DNA of 64,000 nucleotides from Paludibacterium yongneupense DSM 18731 (lineage in GTDB: Bacteria > Pseudomonadota > Gammaproteobacteria > Burkholderiales > Chromobacteriaceae), in contig NZ_AUGZ01000013.1 of the NCBI RefSeq assembly GCF_000422925.1, positions 62,001 through 126,000 on the forward strand, in the 5' to 3' direction. The position numbers and the translations under genes were made by a program. Of the stretch, positions 9,261 through 18,275 are shown piece by piece. Below the pieces are notes generated by a model. The model was not told the origin of the DNA and did not search any database. It was given only the letters and a program-made list of their open reading frames with translations. The first letter of the stretch is position 1. Every line of letters begins with the position of its first letter.

Positions 9261-10610
9261 TCAACGCACCAGGGACGGCCGTTTGTTGTCAAAGGTCCAG
9301 CCCGGAATCAGGTATTGCATGGCGACGGCATCGTCCCGCGCGCCGAGCGCTTTCTCCTGGTACAAGCGGTGGGCGAGCTCGACCTGGTCCATATCGATTT
9401 CGACGCCGAGGCCGGGCTTCTGCGGCACGGCCACTTTGCCGCCGACGATGCGCAACGGCTCACGCGTCAGTCGCTGCCCGTCCTGCCAGATCCAGTGGGT
9501 ATCGATTGCAGTGACCCGGCCGGGTGCGGCGGCGGCGGCATGCGTAAACATGGCCAGAGAAATATCGAAATGGTTGTTCGAATGCGAGCCCCAGGTCAGC
9601 CCCTGATCGCGACAGAGCTGGGCTACGCGCACCGCGCCCTGCATGGTCCAGAAATGCGGATCGGCCAGCGGGATATCGACTGCGTGCAATTGCACGGCAT
9701 GGCACATCTGGCGCCAGTCGGTGGCGATCATGTTGGTCGCCGTCGGCAGACCCGTGGCGCGGCGGAATTCCGCCATGACTTCGCGGCCGGAGAAACCGTT
9801 CTCGGCACCGCACGGATCCTCGGCATAGGCCAGTACATCGTGCCGGTCGCGGCACAGCGCGATCGCCTCTTTCAGCGACCAGGCACCGTTCGGGTCCAGC
9901 GTGATGCGCGCCTGCGGGAACCGCTCGGAGAGCGCCGCCACAGCTTCGATTTCTTCTTCGCCGCGCAGTACGCCGCCCTTGAGCTTGAAATCGTTGAAAC
10001 CGTAGCGCTGTTGCGCCGCCTCGGCCAGACGCACCACCGCATCGGGGGTCAGCGCGACCTCATGCCGCAGGCGCAACCAGTCATCGGCATTATCGGGCTC
10101 TGCCCGATAAGCGAGGTCGGTTTTGCGGCGGTCGCCGACATAGAACAAATAGCCGAGCATTTCGACTTCGCTGCGCTGCTGCCCTTCGCCCAGCAAGGCG
10201 GCAACCGGCAAGTCGAGAAACTGTCCGAACAAATCGAGCATGGCCGCTTCGACCGCGGTCAGCGCGTGGATCGTGACGCGCAGGTCAAACGTCTGCAGGC
10301 CGCGACCGCCGACATCGCGATCGGCGAAGCGCTCGCGCATGGCGTTGAGAACCCGGTTATGGTCGCCGAGCCGGCTGCCGATCACCAGGGTGGCCGCATC
10401 CTCCAGCGTACGCCGTATCGCCTCACCCCCCGGAACTTCGCCGACCCCGGTCTGGCCCGCATCATCCTTCAGGATCACGATGTTGCGGGTAAAGTAAGGG
10501 CCGTGCGCCCCGCTCAGATTAAGCAGCATGCCATCGTGCCCGGCGACGGGTACCACGCGCATGGAAACGATCTTCGGTGTTGCGTTACCGGATTTGCCCG
10601 TTTGATTCAT
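9261..10610 (-). CDS. gudD: D-glucarate dehydratase GudD
   Basis: 449-aa enolase-superfamily dehydratase that converts D-glucarate to 5-keto-4-deoxyglucarate. It matches E. coli GudD closely: [34 protein letters not shown] (base KxK), [42 protein letters not shown] and the C-terminal [13 protein letters not shown]. An in-frame extension to 10913 exists, but the ATG at 10610 has AAGGAG at good spacing and agrees with the family start. It is the first gene of the gudD-garK-pyk-garK-gudP-gudX unit, whose promoter must lie in 10611-10811. Confidence 0.93.
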   Translation of the reverse strand: MNQTGKSGNATPKIVSMRVVPVAGHDGMLLNLSGAHGPYFTRNIVILKDDAGQTGVGEVPGGEAIRRTLEDAATLVIGSRLGDHNRVLNAMRERFADRDVGGRGLQTFDLRVTIHALTAVEAAMLDLFGQFLDLPVAALLGEGQQRSEVEMLGYLFYVGDRRKTDLAYRAEPDNADDWLRLRHEVALTPDAVVRLAEAAQQRYGFNDFKLKGGVLRGEEEIEAVAALSERFPQARITLDPNGAWSLKEAIALCRDRHDVLAYAEDPCGAENGFSGREVMAEFRRATGLPTATNMIATDWRQMCHAVQLHAVDIPLADPHFWTMQGAVRVAQLCRDQGLTWGSHSNNHFDISLAMFTHAAAAAPGRVTAIDTHWIWQDGQRLTREPLRIVGGKVAVPQKPGLGVEIDMDQVELAHRLYQEKALGARDDAVAMQYLIPGWTFDNKRPSLVR

Positions 10611-10786
10611 GATTGACGCTCCTTGTTCCGGGGGCCGCGGTCGCAGCCCTGCGATATGTCCTGATCGAAGCCGCGGCCAAAACGCCGTGCCTTTCTGCAT
10701 CGATGCAATGGCAAGAGAATACCGTTCCTCCCCGCCACTGCCATCGGGCCGCAGACATAATTCCCGCGCCTTTTTTTGCATTTTAT

Positions 10787-10800
10787 TGGGCAAGTGCCCA
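10787..10800. promoter_or_regulatory. Palindrome upstream of gudD, candidate operator
   Basis: TGGGCA-AG-TGCCCA, a perfect 6-bp inverted repeat about 177 bp upstream of the gudD start. It lies between the terminator of the cdaR unit and gudD, beside A/T-rich sequence (TTTTTTTGCATTTTATT). It could be a binding site for the regulator of the operon, CdaR being the obvious candidate. I did not find the same palindrome upstream of garD or of the DapA-like gene, so the assignment is weak. Confidence 0.3.
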
Positions 10801-10813
10801 GGGAGCGGCAGGC

Positions 10814-10842
10814 AAAAAAACAGGCGCTCGCAAGCGCCTGTT
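10814..10842 (-). terminator. Rho-independent terminator downstream of cdaR and the small remnant frame
   Basis: On the minus strand, an 8-bp GC-rich stem (CAGGCGCT paired with AGCGCCTG, extended by two A-T pairs) with a 4-nt loop is followed by seven T residues. It lies 28 nt after the stop of the frame at 10870 and ends transcription before the gudD promoter region. Confidence 0.85.
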
Positions 10843-10869
10843 GAATGATGGGCCTGGAAGCGCCCTACC

Positions 10870-11160
10870 TCAGAGCGCGGCTTGCATGCCGAGACCAGAC
10901 GAGGAGGGATCATCGTTCACCGCCGCCCCCCATTTCTGCGTCGTCGTATTCACGCTCGTGTACAACGACGTATTGACGAGATTGACGCAGGCCGGCGCAT
11001 TGTTGCGGATTCGGGTGTAAAACGTGAACGGCTGCGTGGTCTTGGACAAATTGCAGGTCAGCGCCGGCATCGCTTGCCGCGCCGCATAGCCGTCTTTCGA
11101 CCGGGCATGAACGGTGGCCGCAAAACCGGTCGTGGTCGCCGCAGCCTGACTGCCGGTGGT
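10870..11160 (-). pseudogene. Possible 3' remnant of a secreted or pilin-like protein
   Basis: An open minus-strand frame of about 97 codons (stop at 10870) lacks a convincing start. It stays open into the end of cdaR, in another frame. The encoded segment is rich in Thr, Asn, Ala and Ser (NDTTGSQAAATTTGFAATVHARSKDGY..., then CNLSKTTQPFTFYTRI and ACVNLVNTSLYTSVNTTTQKW). It has two Cys residues and looks like the C-terminal part of an exported or pilin-type protein, not an out-of-frame shadow. The terminator at 10814-10842 closes it. It may be a truncated gene whose 5' part was lost next to cdaR. No family is recognised with certainty. Confidence 0.35.
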
Positions 11161-11237
11161 GTCATTGAGGCGATCGCCGCCGGCGCCCGGCTTCAGCCCT
11201 CCCGCGCCATAGGCCGCCCCCAGGGGCAGGCGGCAGC

Positions 11238-12389
11238 TCAGGCGAAGGTGTCCAGTTGCAGAGCGATATACAGCAGCAGGCGGTTATCGAACAGGCCGAG
11301 ATCGAGGCCGGTGATTTCGGCGATGCGGTTGAGGCGGTATTCCAGGGTATTGCGATGTACACTCAAGGCCGAAGCCGTTGCCATCGCCTGGGTCTGATTG
11401 GCAAACCAGGCCGTCAGCGTGCGTTGCAAGATCGCGTTGTTATCGTGCTTTTTCAAGCGCTGCAACGGACGCATCAGTTCGTCCGACTGCCAGCCTATGC
11501 GCAGGCTTTCCAGCAGCACCGGCAGCATCAGATCCTGGTAAAAGTAGGCTTGCAGGCCGGGCGAGCGCACCCGGCCTATCTTGAGTGCCGTGGCCGCGGT
11601 ACGGTAAGAGCGCGCGATGCCGCTGGGGCCGGGAAAATAATTGCCAAGCGAAACGCGAACGGCGAGCCGGCTGCGCTCGTTCATCCGCGAAAGCAGGTGA
11701 TCGACTCGCAGCCGGTGCTCCGCCAGATCCCAAACCCCGCGATGATTGAGCGCGGGCTTGAGTACGACCAGTTCGGTCAGCGAGACGGTGGCGACCAGGT
11801 TGTCGCGCTCGGGATAGGCCAGCAGCGTCTGCAGATTATGCAATTCCTCGCGTGCGGCATCGACGCCGAGCTGCCCGCTATCGACCTCGATCACGGCGAC
11901 CACGCGCGGCTGGTCCAGATCGACCCCGAGCCGCTGCGCCCAGCCGGCCAGGCCGGGGGCCGGCGTTTCGGAGCGGATCAGGTCCAGCACCAGTTCCTCG
12001 CGGAAACGGCTTTCCTGCGCCAGCAAATGAAGCAGGCTCGCCTGCTCCACCATCATTTCCGCCGTCATTCGCACCAACTCGCCATACTGGCGCAGCGCTT
12101 CGGGACTACCGGTCAAACCGATCACGCCAATGACTTCGCCATCCGACCGCAGAGGCAGGTTGACGCCGGGTCTGACCCCGTGCAGCTGGTTGGCGACGGC
12201 CTCGTCGATCTCGACCGTCCGCTTCTGCGACAGCACCAGCAAGGCCCCCTCATGGATGGCCCCCAGGCGTTCGGGATTGCCGCTGCCGATGATCTCGCCC
12301 TTGACGTTCATGATATTGACGTTGCTATCGATGATCTCCATCGTGCGGTTGACGATGTTCTGCGCCAGTTGGGAGTTCAGATAGGTCAT
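11238..12389 (-). CDS. cdaR: Sugar-diacid regulator CdaR
   Basis: 383-aa PucR/CdaR-type activator. The N-terminal diacid-recognition domain contains AQNIVNRTMEIIDSNVN, EIIGSGNPERLG and VANQLHGVRPGVNLPLR, very like E. coli CdaR. The C-terminal helix-turn-helix is in LSVHRNTLEYRLNRI. In E. coli CdaR activates the gar and gud operons in response to glucarate, galactarate or glycerate. The frame is open upstream to 12467, but family alignment supports the ATG at 12389 (MTYLNSQLAQN). It is the third gene after the DapA-like gene and garR and probably controls the whole island. Confidence 0.92.
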   Translation of the reverse strand: MTYLNSQLAQNIVNRTMEIIDSNVNIMNVKGEIIGSGNPERLGAIHEGALLVLSQKRTVEIDEAVANQLHGVRPGVNLPLRSDGEVIGVIGLTGSPEALRQYGELVRMTAEMMVEQASLLHLLAQESRFREELVLDLIRSETPAPGLAGWAQRLGVDLDQPRVVAVIEVDSGQLGVDAAREELHNLQTLLAYPERDNLVATVSLTELVVLKPALNHRGVWDLAEHRLRVDHLLSRMNERSRLAVRVSLGNYFPGPSGIARSYRTAATALKIGRVRSPGLQAYFYQDLMLPVLLESLRIGWQSDELMRPLQRLKKHDNNAILQRTLTAWFANQTQAMATASALSVHRNTLEYRLNRIAEITGLDLGLFDNRLLLYIALQLDTFA

Positions 12390-12463
12390 GGACGGATTCG
12401 CGGCGAAAGGGACTGAGGATACCGAAGCGCGCCGGCCGGGGCCAGCGCGCTTCGGTGGAGACA

Positions 12464-13351
12464 TCAACGGCTGACTTCCGTTTTTGCCAGTTTTTCATAG
12501 TAGCGGATCAGGGCGCAATGATCCGCCTCGCCCAGATCATCGACCTTGAGCGCCTGCATCATCTCCATCACCGCCGCGGTCAGGGGCAGCGGCGCCCCGA
12601 TTTCATGCGCGGTATCCAGCGCGTTGCCCAAATCCTTGATGTGCAGATTGATGCGGAAGCCTGGGTCGAACTTGCGATCCATTACCAGCGGCGCCTTGGC
12701 ATTGAGCACCGTGCTGCCGGCCAACCCGCCGCGAATGGCTTCGAAGACCAGTTCCGGTTCGACGCCGGCCTTGCTGGCCAGCACCAGCGCTTCCGACATG
12801 GCCGCGATGTTCAACGCCACGATGACCTGATTCGCCAGCTTGGTGATATTGCCCGCGCCGATGTCCCCGGCACGCACCACCGATCCGGCCATGGCCTTCA
12901 TGACGGGGAAGCACGCCTCGAACACATCGCTCTTGCCGCCGACCATGACCGACAGACTGCCATCGATCGCTTTGGGCTCGCCGCCGCTGACCGGCGCATC
13001 GAGCATTTCAACCCCCTTCTGTGCGAGGGCCGCGGCCAGTTCGCGACTGACCAGCGGCGCGATCGAGCTCATATCGACGAGCACTGTCCCTGCGCGCGCG
13101 CCCTCGAGCAGCCCGTGTTCGCCAAGCACGACTTCCTTGACCTGCGGGGAGTTGGGCAACATGGTAATGATGACGTCACAGCGCGCCGCGACATCGGCCG
13201 GCGTGGCGCCGACTTCGGCGCCCAGCGCCGCCAGTTCGGCCACGCTGTTCGGGTTGCGGTCGAGAACCACCAGCGGGTAGCCGGCTTTCAACAGATTCTT
13301 GCTCATGGGTTTGCCCATGATGCCCAGGCCGATAAATCCGATTTTTTGCAT
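12464..13351 (-). CDS. garR: Tartronate semialdehyde reductase GarR
   Basis: 295-aa beta-hydroxyacid dehydrogenase. The N-terminal Rossmann motif is GFIGLGIMGKPM. The substrate loop is DAPVSGGEPKAIDG (about residues 118-131). The catalytic Lys is in NITKLANQ (Lys171, with Asn175). It reduces tartronate semialdehyde to D-glycerate with NAD(P)H, feeding GarK. It lies 41 nt after the DapA-like gene and 74 nt before cdaR. Its presence indicates that the pathway here runs through tartronate semialdehyde, not 2-ketoglutarate semialdehyde. Confidence 0.92.
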   Translation of the reverse strand: MQKIGFIGLGIMGKPMSKNLLKAGYPLVVLDRNPNSVAELAALGAEVGATPADVAARCDVIITMLPNSPQVKEVVLGEHGLLEGARAGTVLVDMSSIAPLVSRELAAALAQKGVEMLDAPVSGGEPKAIDGSLSVMVGGKSDVFEACFPVMKAMAGSVVRAGDIGAGNITKLANQVIVALNIAAMSEALVLASKAGVEPELVFEAIRGGLAGSTVLNAKAPLVMDRKFDPGFRINLHIKDLGNALDTAHEIGAPLPLTAAVMEMMQALKVDDLGEADHCALIRYYEKLAKTEVSR

Positions 13352-13392
13352 GATTCCTTATCTCGTCTAAAAGTGGCGCCAAGGCGCCAGGA

Positions 13393-14289
13393 TTATTTTT
13401 TCAGAACGCCCAATTCATCGAGAATGGCACGCAACTGCTGCAGGACCGGTTCCGGACTGCCGCGATTCGGCAAGATCGGGGCCCCGACATCCAGGCCGAT
13501 CAGATTGGCCGCATCCTTGGTGACGACGGGGAAGCTGGCCAGATCGAAGGCATTGCGCAGGGGAGTCAGCTTGAACTGCGCCTCAAGCGCCCCCGCCAGA
13601 TCGCCCTGGCAGAATTTGTCGTAGATTTCGACGACCAGCCGCGGCACGATATTCGCCGTTGACGCGATGCAGCCGACGGCGCCGCAAACCAGCGATGGCA
13701 GAATCATGGTGTCCTTGCCGGCCATGACCTTGAAACCGGCGTGACGGGTAAGGCGGATATAGTCGGCGGTCAGCGACATATTGCCGCTGGTGTCCTTGGC
13801 GCCGACGATATTGGGAACCCCGGCCAGGCGCGCGACCAGTCGTGCCGACAATCCATGCCCGACCCGGCCCGGGTTGTTATAGAGCAGAACAGGCAAATCG
13901 GTGGCTTCCGCTACGGCACGGAAATGGTCGAACAATTCGTTCTCGTTGGGGGCCAGGAACATCGGCGGCAGCATGGTGATCGCCTGCGCCTTCTCCTCCT
14001 CGGCAATGCGGACCTGGGCCACGCATTCGCGGGTCGTGATGGCGCCGATGCCGAAGTAGACAGGAACGCGCCCTCGCGCCTGATCCAGGGTGATGGCCAG
14101 CGCACGCTGCTGCTCGGCGCGGTCGAAACCGAAGAATTCGCCGTTGCTGCCCAGCGATAGAATGCCATGCACGCCGCCGGCGATGACATGCTCGACCACT
14201 CGGCGCAGTCCGCGCTCTTCGACGCGCTCCTCGGCGTCGACCGGGGTGATGACCGGCGGCACCACCCCATGAATGAAACTCGTGTCCAT
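13393..14289 (-). CDS. DapA/NanA-family lyase, probable 5-keto-4-deoxyglucarate aldolase
   Basis: 298-aa class I (Schiff-base) aldolase/dehydratase of the dihydrodipicolinate synthase superfamily. It has GSNGEFF at residues 47-53, Tyr137 in LLYNNPGR and the Schiff-base Lys165 in VGAKDTSGN. Relatives include KDG aldolases (YagE, YjhH) and 5-keto-4-deoxyglucarate dehydratase (KdgD). In the E. coli pathway, GarL (HpcH/HpaI family) cleaves 5-keto-4-deoxyglucarate to pyruvate and tartronate semialdehyde, but no GarL is present here. Because garR and garK are present, I infer aldolase activity. A KdgD-type dehydratase remains possible. The start has an AGGAAAA site. Confidence 0.7.
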   Translation of the reverse strand: MDTSFIHGVVPPVITPVDAEERVEERGLRRVVEHVIAGGVHGILSLGSNGEFFGFDRAEQQRALAITLDQARGRVPVYFGIGAITTRECVAQVRIAEEEKAQAITMLPPMFLAPNENELFDHFRAVAEATDLPVLLYNNPGRVGHGLSARLVARLAGVPNIVGAKDTSGNMSLTADYIRLTRHAGFKVMAGKDTMILPSLVCGAVGCIASTANIVPRLVVEIYDKFCQGDLAGALEAQFKLTPLRNAFDLASFPVVTKDAANLIGLDVGAPILPNRGSPEPVLQQLRAILDELGVLKK

Positions 14290-14426
14290 ATTTTTTCCTG
14301 ATTGATTGCCATCGCAACAACCCGATGGTAAAGCGTGAGCACGCAGACATCACTGTGCATAAGCCTTAATGTTGATGGCAACATTGAGAATAAACCGGAC
14401 AAAAGCACAAACCCGGCGCAGCGCGT

Positions 14427-16046
14427 CTACGCAAATCGGTAGCGGTCGACAATCTGCCTCATCCGCTGTGCCATCTGATGCAGATCGCCGGCCGAAACCC
14501 GCGTCTGCTCCGCCGCATGGGCGGATTCTTCCGCCCCATGCGCAACCTGCTCCACCCGCTCGGCGATCGCATTGGCCGCATTGCTCTGCTCGGCCAGCGC
14601 AGCGCTGATCTCCTCCACCATGCCGACGGCAATCCCGGCATGGTGGTGAATGCTGTTGACGGTTTCCTGCGCCCCCTGGGTGCGCTCCACGCCTTGCTGC
14701 ACGCGTTCCACGGTTTGCCGTATCCCTCCTGCGGCCGCCTCCGCGCCTTCGCGAATTCCGGTTACGATGTCCCCGATCTCCCCCGTCGCTTTCGCCGTCC
14801 TCTCGGCCAGCTTGCGCACCTCGTCGGCGACCACGGCAAAACCACGGCCGTTCTCGCCCGCCCGCGCGGCCTCGATCGCCGCGTTCAAGGCCAGCAGATT
14901 GGTCTGGTCGGCCAGTCCCCGAATCACGCCGACGACGGTATCGACGCTGGCCGCGCGATGTTCGAGCTCCTGCATATGCCTCGCCGCCGTATTCGCTTCG
15001 CTCTCCACGCCATCGATATCATGCACGGTCGCCTTGATCACCTCGACCCCGGCCAGTGCCAGCTCGCCCGACTTTTGCGCCTCGCTGCGCGTATCGCGTG
15101 CACGCTCGGCAACATGATTGATGCTGACAGTCAACTGCTCGGTCGCCGCGGCCATCGACGAGGCCGATTCGCTCTGTGTCTCGGCGCCATCGGCAACCCG
15201 CGACGAGGCCTCTGCCAGCGACGAGGACGATTGGAACACCTCCATGCTGGTCGTGCGCAACATGACAAAGTCGTCGCGCAAGCCATCGAGCAGCTGATTG
15301 AAGGCACGGACCGTCGTCGCGATCTCCCACGGTCCCTTTTCAACGCCACGGCGCTCGAGATCGCGCTCGCGCGTGACGTCGACGATCAAGGACTGCAGCG
15401 CCAGCAGCGGCTTGACGGCCCGTTGGTAAAGCAGCCAGCCGAAAGCGATCAGCAAGGCGCCGGCCACAACCGCGCTGATTTCCAGGCCGAGAATCGCCGC
15501 CTGCTGCGAAGACTCGGCATCGCGCTGCACGGCGCGCTGCCGCGCTACCGTATAGTCGACATGGGCGCGCATGGCTTTGAGATAGGCGGCACCGGCCACG
15601 CGGGTTTCCTGGCGTTTGGCTTCCAGCTCGACCAGCTGGTGAGCCTGGGCGAAGGGAATGGACGCCTGCGCGGCGGCAAAAAACTGGTTCCACAGTCCGC
15701 GCTCCACTGCCAGCAAGCGTTTATCTTCCGGCTCCTGCGCCAAAGCAGTGTAGGCATCGAATGCGGCATCGATCTTGCGCGCGGTGGCTTCCATATCGGG
15801 CACGACGTGCAAGGTTTTTTCTTCCGGGGTGCCGGCCACGCGATTGAAGCTGGTGATCAGGCGCCGGTACTCGCCAACCTGAATACTGACATTGCCCAGT
15901 TCGCGCATGGCGGGAATGATGTTGTTGCCGATATAAACCAGCTTTTCCTGCTGCCTGACCCCCTGCACGATGCTGATGGCCAGCGAAGCAAACAGCACCA
16001 GTACCGCGAACACGACGAATGCGACCAGTTGCTTGGCGATAGACAT
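14427..16046 (-). CDS. Methyl-accepting chemotaxis protein in the aldarate island
   Basis: 539-aa chemoreceptor. The first membrane segment is at about residues 7-30. A four-helix-bundle-like periplasmic domain follows, and a second membrane segment lies near residues 185-210. Next come a HAMP-like region and the signalling domain with the hairpin tip [18 protein letters not shown] and [18 protein letters not shown]. It lies between garD and the DapA-like gene, so a role in taxis to hexarates or a related acid is plausible. The ligand cannot be read from sequence. Confidence 0.9.
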   Translation of the reverse strand: MSIAKQLVAFVVFAVLVLFASLAISIVQGVRQQEKLVYIGNNIIPAMRELGNVSIQVGEYRRLITSFNRVAGTPEEKTLHVVPDMEATARKIDAAFDAYTALAQEPEDKRLLAVERGLWNQFFAAAQASIPFAQAHQLVELEAKRQETRVAGAAYLKAMRAHVDYTVARQRAVQRDAESSQQAAILGLEISAVVAGALLIAFGWLLYQRAVKPLLALQSLIVDVTRERDLERRGVEKGPWEIATTVRAFNQLLDGLRDDFVMLRTTSMEVFQSSSSLAEASSRVADGAETQSESASSMAAATEQLTVSINHVAERARDTRSEAQKSGELALAGVEVIKATVHDIDGVESEANTAARHMQELEHRAASVDTVVGVIRGLADQTNLLALNAAIEAARAGENGRGFAVVADEVRKLAERTAKATGEIGDIVTGIREGAEAAAGGIRQTVERVQQGVERTQGAQETVNSIHHHAGIAVGMVEEISAALAEQSNAANAIAERVEQVAHGAEESAHAAEQTRVSAGDLHQMAQRMRQIVDRYRFA

Positions 16047-16087
16047 GCTTAATACTCCAACAACGTTGACGATAGAAATCCGAAAAC

Positions 16088-16119
16088 GGAAAACGGCACG
16101 CCTGTGCGTGCCGTTTTCC
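16088..16119 (-). terminator. Long hairpin terminator after garD
   Basis: A perfect 14-bp stem (GGAAAACGGCACGC paired with GCGTGCCGTTTTCC) with a 4-nt loop, starting 28 nt after the garD stop. T runs are short and interrupted on both strands (CGTTTTCCGTTTTC on the minus strand), so it could work in either direction. It separates garD from the chemoreceptor gene. The 9-bp core ACGGCACGC/GCGTGCCGT recurs in the hairpin at 40675-40712. Confidence 0.65.
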
Positions 16120-16146
16120 GGGATGTAGCCAAAACCTCCAGCAAAA

Positions 16147-17697
16147 TCAGGTCACCGGGGCCGGGTTGAACAGGGTCAGCGCGTTACGCACCCCCCAGTG
16201 ATCGGCCCAGGTCTGCTTGCGCCCGCTGGCGACCTCAAGCATCAGCCGGAACAACTCCCACCCCAGCTCCTCTATGGTCGCCTCGCCCGTGGCGACACGA
16301 CCGGCGTCGAGGTCGATGAGATCGTGCCAGCGGCGGGCCAGATCGCTGCGCGTGGCAACCTTGAGCACCGGCGCAAGCGCCAGCCCGTATGGCGTGCCAC
16401 GACCGGTCGTAAAGACCTGCAGCGTGATGCCGGACGCCAGCTGCAACGTTCCGCAGACAAAATCGCTGGCCGGCGTCGCCGCAAAAGTCAGGCCCTTGCG
16501 CCGAACCCGCTCGCCGGGAGACAGCACATCGACGATGGGGCTGCGGCCCGACTTGGCAATCGATCCGAGCGCCTTCTCCACCACATTGGCCAGACCGCCC
16601 TTTTTGTTGCCCGGAGAGGGGTTGGCGCTGCGGTCCGAACCGCCGCTGGCGAGATAATCGTCATACCAGGCCATCTCGCGCAGCAAGGCGCGGCCGACAT
16701 CGACATCGATCGCACGCGGGGTCAGCAAATGAATCGCATCGCGCACCTCGGTCACTTCCGAGAACATGACACTGGCACCGGCCCGCACCAGCAGATCCGA
16801 GGCGTAGCCGACCACCGGGTTCGCGGTCACGCCGGAGAACGCATCGCTGCCGCCGCACTGAACGCCGACGACGAGGTCGGAGGCCGGACAGGTCACGCGC
16901 CGGCGGCGGTCGAGTTTCTCGAGATGGCGCTCGGCCACCGCCAGAATATGATCGACCATATCGCCGAAGCCGATATGCTCTTCATCCTGCAAGCGGACGA
17001 TGTCGGCGCTTTCGACCCGGATCGGAATCCCGCCCTCGGCCAGCAGCCGTTCCGGCTGCAGCTTCTCGCAGCCTAGCCCGACCACCATCACTTCTCCGCC
17101 CAGATTAGGATTGAGAGCCAGATTGTGCAAGGTCCGGATGGGAACGATGGCGGCAGGCGCGTTGATCGCCACGCCGCAGCCATAATTGTGGTTCAGGGCG
17201 ACGACATCGTCGACATTCGGGTAACGCGGCAAATAGTCGCGCTTGATCCGCTCGACCACGACATCCAGCACGCCGGACACGCATTGCACGCTGGTGGTGA
17301 TGCCCAGCACGTTCTTCGTGCCGACGCTGCCGTCCGCATTGCGAAAACCTTCAAAGGTATAACCGGTCAGCGGCGCGAGTGCGGGAACCGCCGCCGTGGC
17401 CAGCGGCAAGGAATCCAGCGCGGGCGCCTGCGGCAAGGCCACCTTGGACTCGTCTATCCAGCACCCCGGCTTCAAATCGGCGACGGCGTGGCCGATGATT
17501 TCGCCGTAGCGGATGATTGCGCCGCCGGTCGCGATCGGACGCAGGGCGACTTTGTGCCCCTGGGGAACGTCCTCGATCAACGTCAGGCCATCTTCAAACG
17601 CCGTGCCGGCGGGAAGGCCGCCGTCGTTGACGATGATCGCCACATTGTCGTCTTCGTGAACACGGATATACAACGGTCGCGGCAATGGCATCTCCAA
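16147..17697 (-). CDS. garD: Galactarate dehydratase GarD
   Basis: 516-aa UxaA/GarD-family iron-dependent dehydratase that converts meso-galactarate to 5-keto-4-deoxyglucarate. Matches to E. coli GarD are extensive: [13 protein letters not shown] (N-terminal SAF-like domain), [83 protein letters not shown] and the final LFNPAPVT. Conserved Cys residues in the YGCG, GCEK and QCGG segments probably bind iron. It is transcribed alone from a promoter upstream of 17697 and ends at the hairpin terminator. Confidence 0.95.
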   Translation of the reverse strand: MEMPLPRPLYIRVHEDDNVAIIVNDGGLPAGTAFEDGLTLIEDVPQGHKVALRPIATGGAIIRYGEIIGHAVADLKPGCWIDESKVALPQAPALDSLPLATAAVPALAPLTGYTFEGFRNADGSVGTKNVLGITTSVQCVSGVLDVVVERIKRDYLPRYPNVDDVVALNHNYGCGVAINAPAAIVPIRTLHNLALNPNLGGEVMVVGLGCEKLQPERLLAEGGIPIRVESADIVRLQDEEHIGFGDMVDHILAVAERHLEKLDRRRRVTCPASDLVVGVQCGGSDAFSGVTANPVVGYASDLLVRAGASVMFSEVTEVRDAIHLLTPRAIDVDVGRALLREMAWYDDYLASGGSDRSANPSPGNKKGGLANVVEKALGSIAKSGRSPIVDVLSPGERVRRKGLTFAATPASDFVCGTLQLASGITLQVFTTGRGTPYGLALAPVLKVATRSDLARRWHDLIDLDAGRVATGEATIEELGWELFRLMLEVASGRKQTWADHWGVRNALTLFNPAPVT

Positions 17698-17830
17698 CTC
17701 CCTGGCATGAAAACGGTATTTGTCTGTCAGGCAGAATACGCGGCCGTCACAACAAGGTCATTGGGCGCGAGCCCAAAAAAAAACATCCACGCGCGAAAGA
17801 AACAGGGCAAACGCAAAACGGGAACCGCTC

Positions 17831-18016
17831 TCAGGAGGGATCAGGCACATCCCACCCGCCCTCCCGGCGCAACGCTTCCAGTTCGCACGCTGCAATGCGC
17901 CCTTCCGCCAGCGATCGGGCCGCCAGAGCGTCGAAACTCTGCAAAGCCTCCAGGCTGCAATCGTGACGATATTGCAGCAGAAGTTCAATCAGTTGCAAGC
18001 GCAGATCCGGATCCAT
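17831..18016 (-). CDS. Small hypothetical protein (61 aa) upstream of garD
   Basis: MDPDLRLQLIELLLQYRHD... is a compact, mostly helical, acidic 61-aa protein with a strong ribosome-binding site (GGAGG within GGAGGGAGC directly before the ATG). Composition and start signal support a real gene. I do not recognise its family. It ends 133 bp before the garD start and may share a transcript with it. An A/T-rich leader (TATAACTACAACAATAACTGTAG) lies upstream at about 18030-18058. Confidence 0.55.
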   Translation of the reverse strand: MDPDLRLQLIELLLQYRHDCSLEALQSFDALAARSLAEGRIAACELEALRREGGWDVPDPS

Positions 18017-18275
18017 GCTCCCTCCGTATCTCTTATAACTACAACAATAACTGTAGTAATGCCATATGAAATATTACTTAGTCCCCCGCAATGGCCTTTA
18101 CGGCACGCGCGGACTTGCCCGACGACAAGGCAGCCGCTGACGATTCGTGGTAAAAACGGGCATGCATTCTATCCGGGGGGCGGTTACGCTCCTGCCGCAA
18201 AAGCTCCGGCATCCGGCCCGGGGCCACTGTTATCGAGCGCTGAAGGGCGGGGTTTCCGACCGTCCAGGGAGGAAG

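Noticed and set aside
9165-10616. Long plus-strand open frame opposite gudD
   Set aside because: It is an antisense shadow of a strongly conserved enzyme; long antisense frames are common in this G+C-rich DNA.
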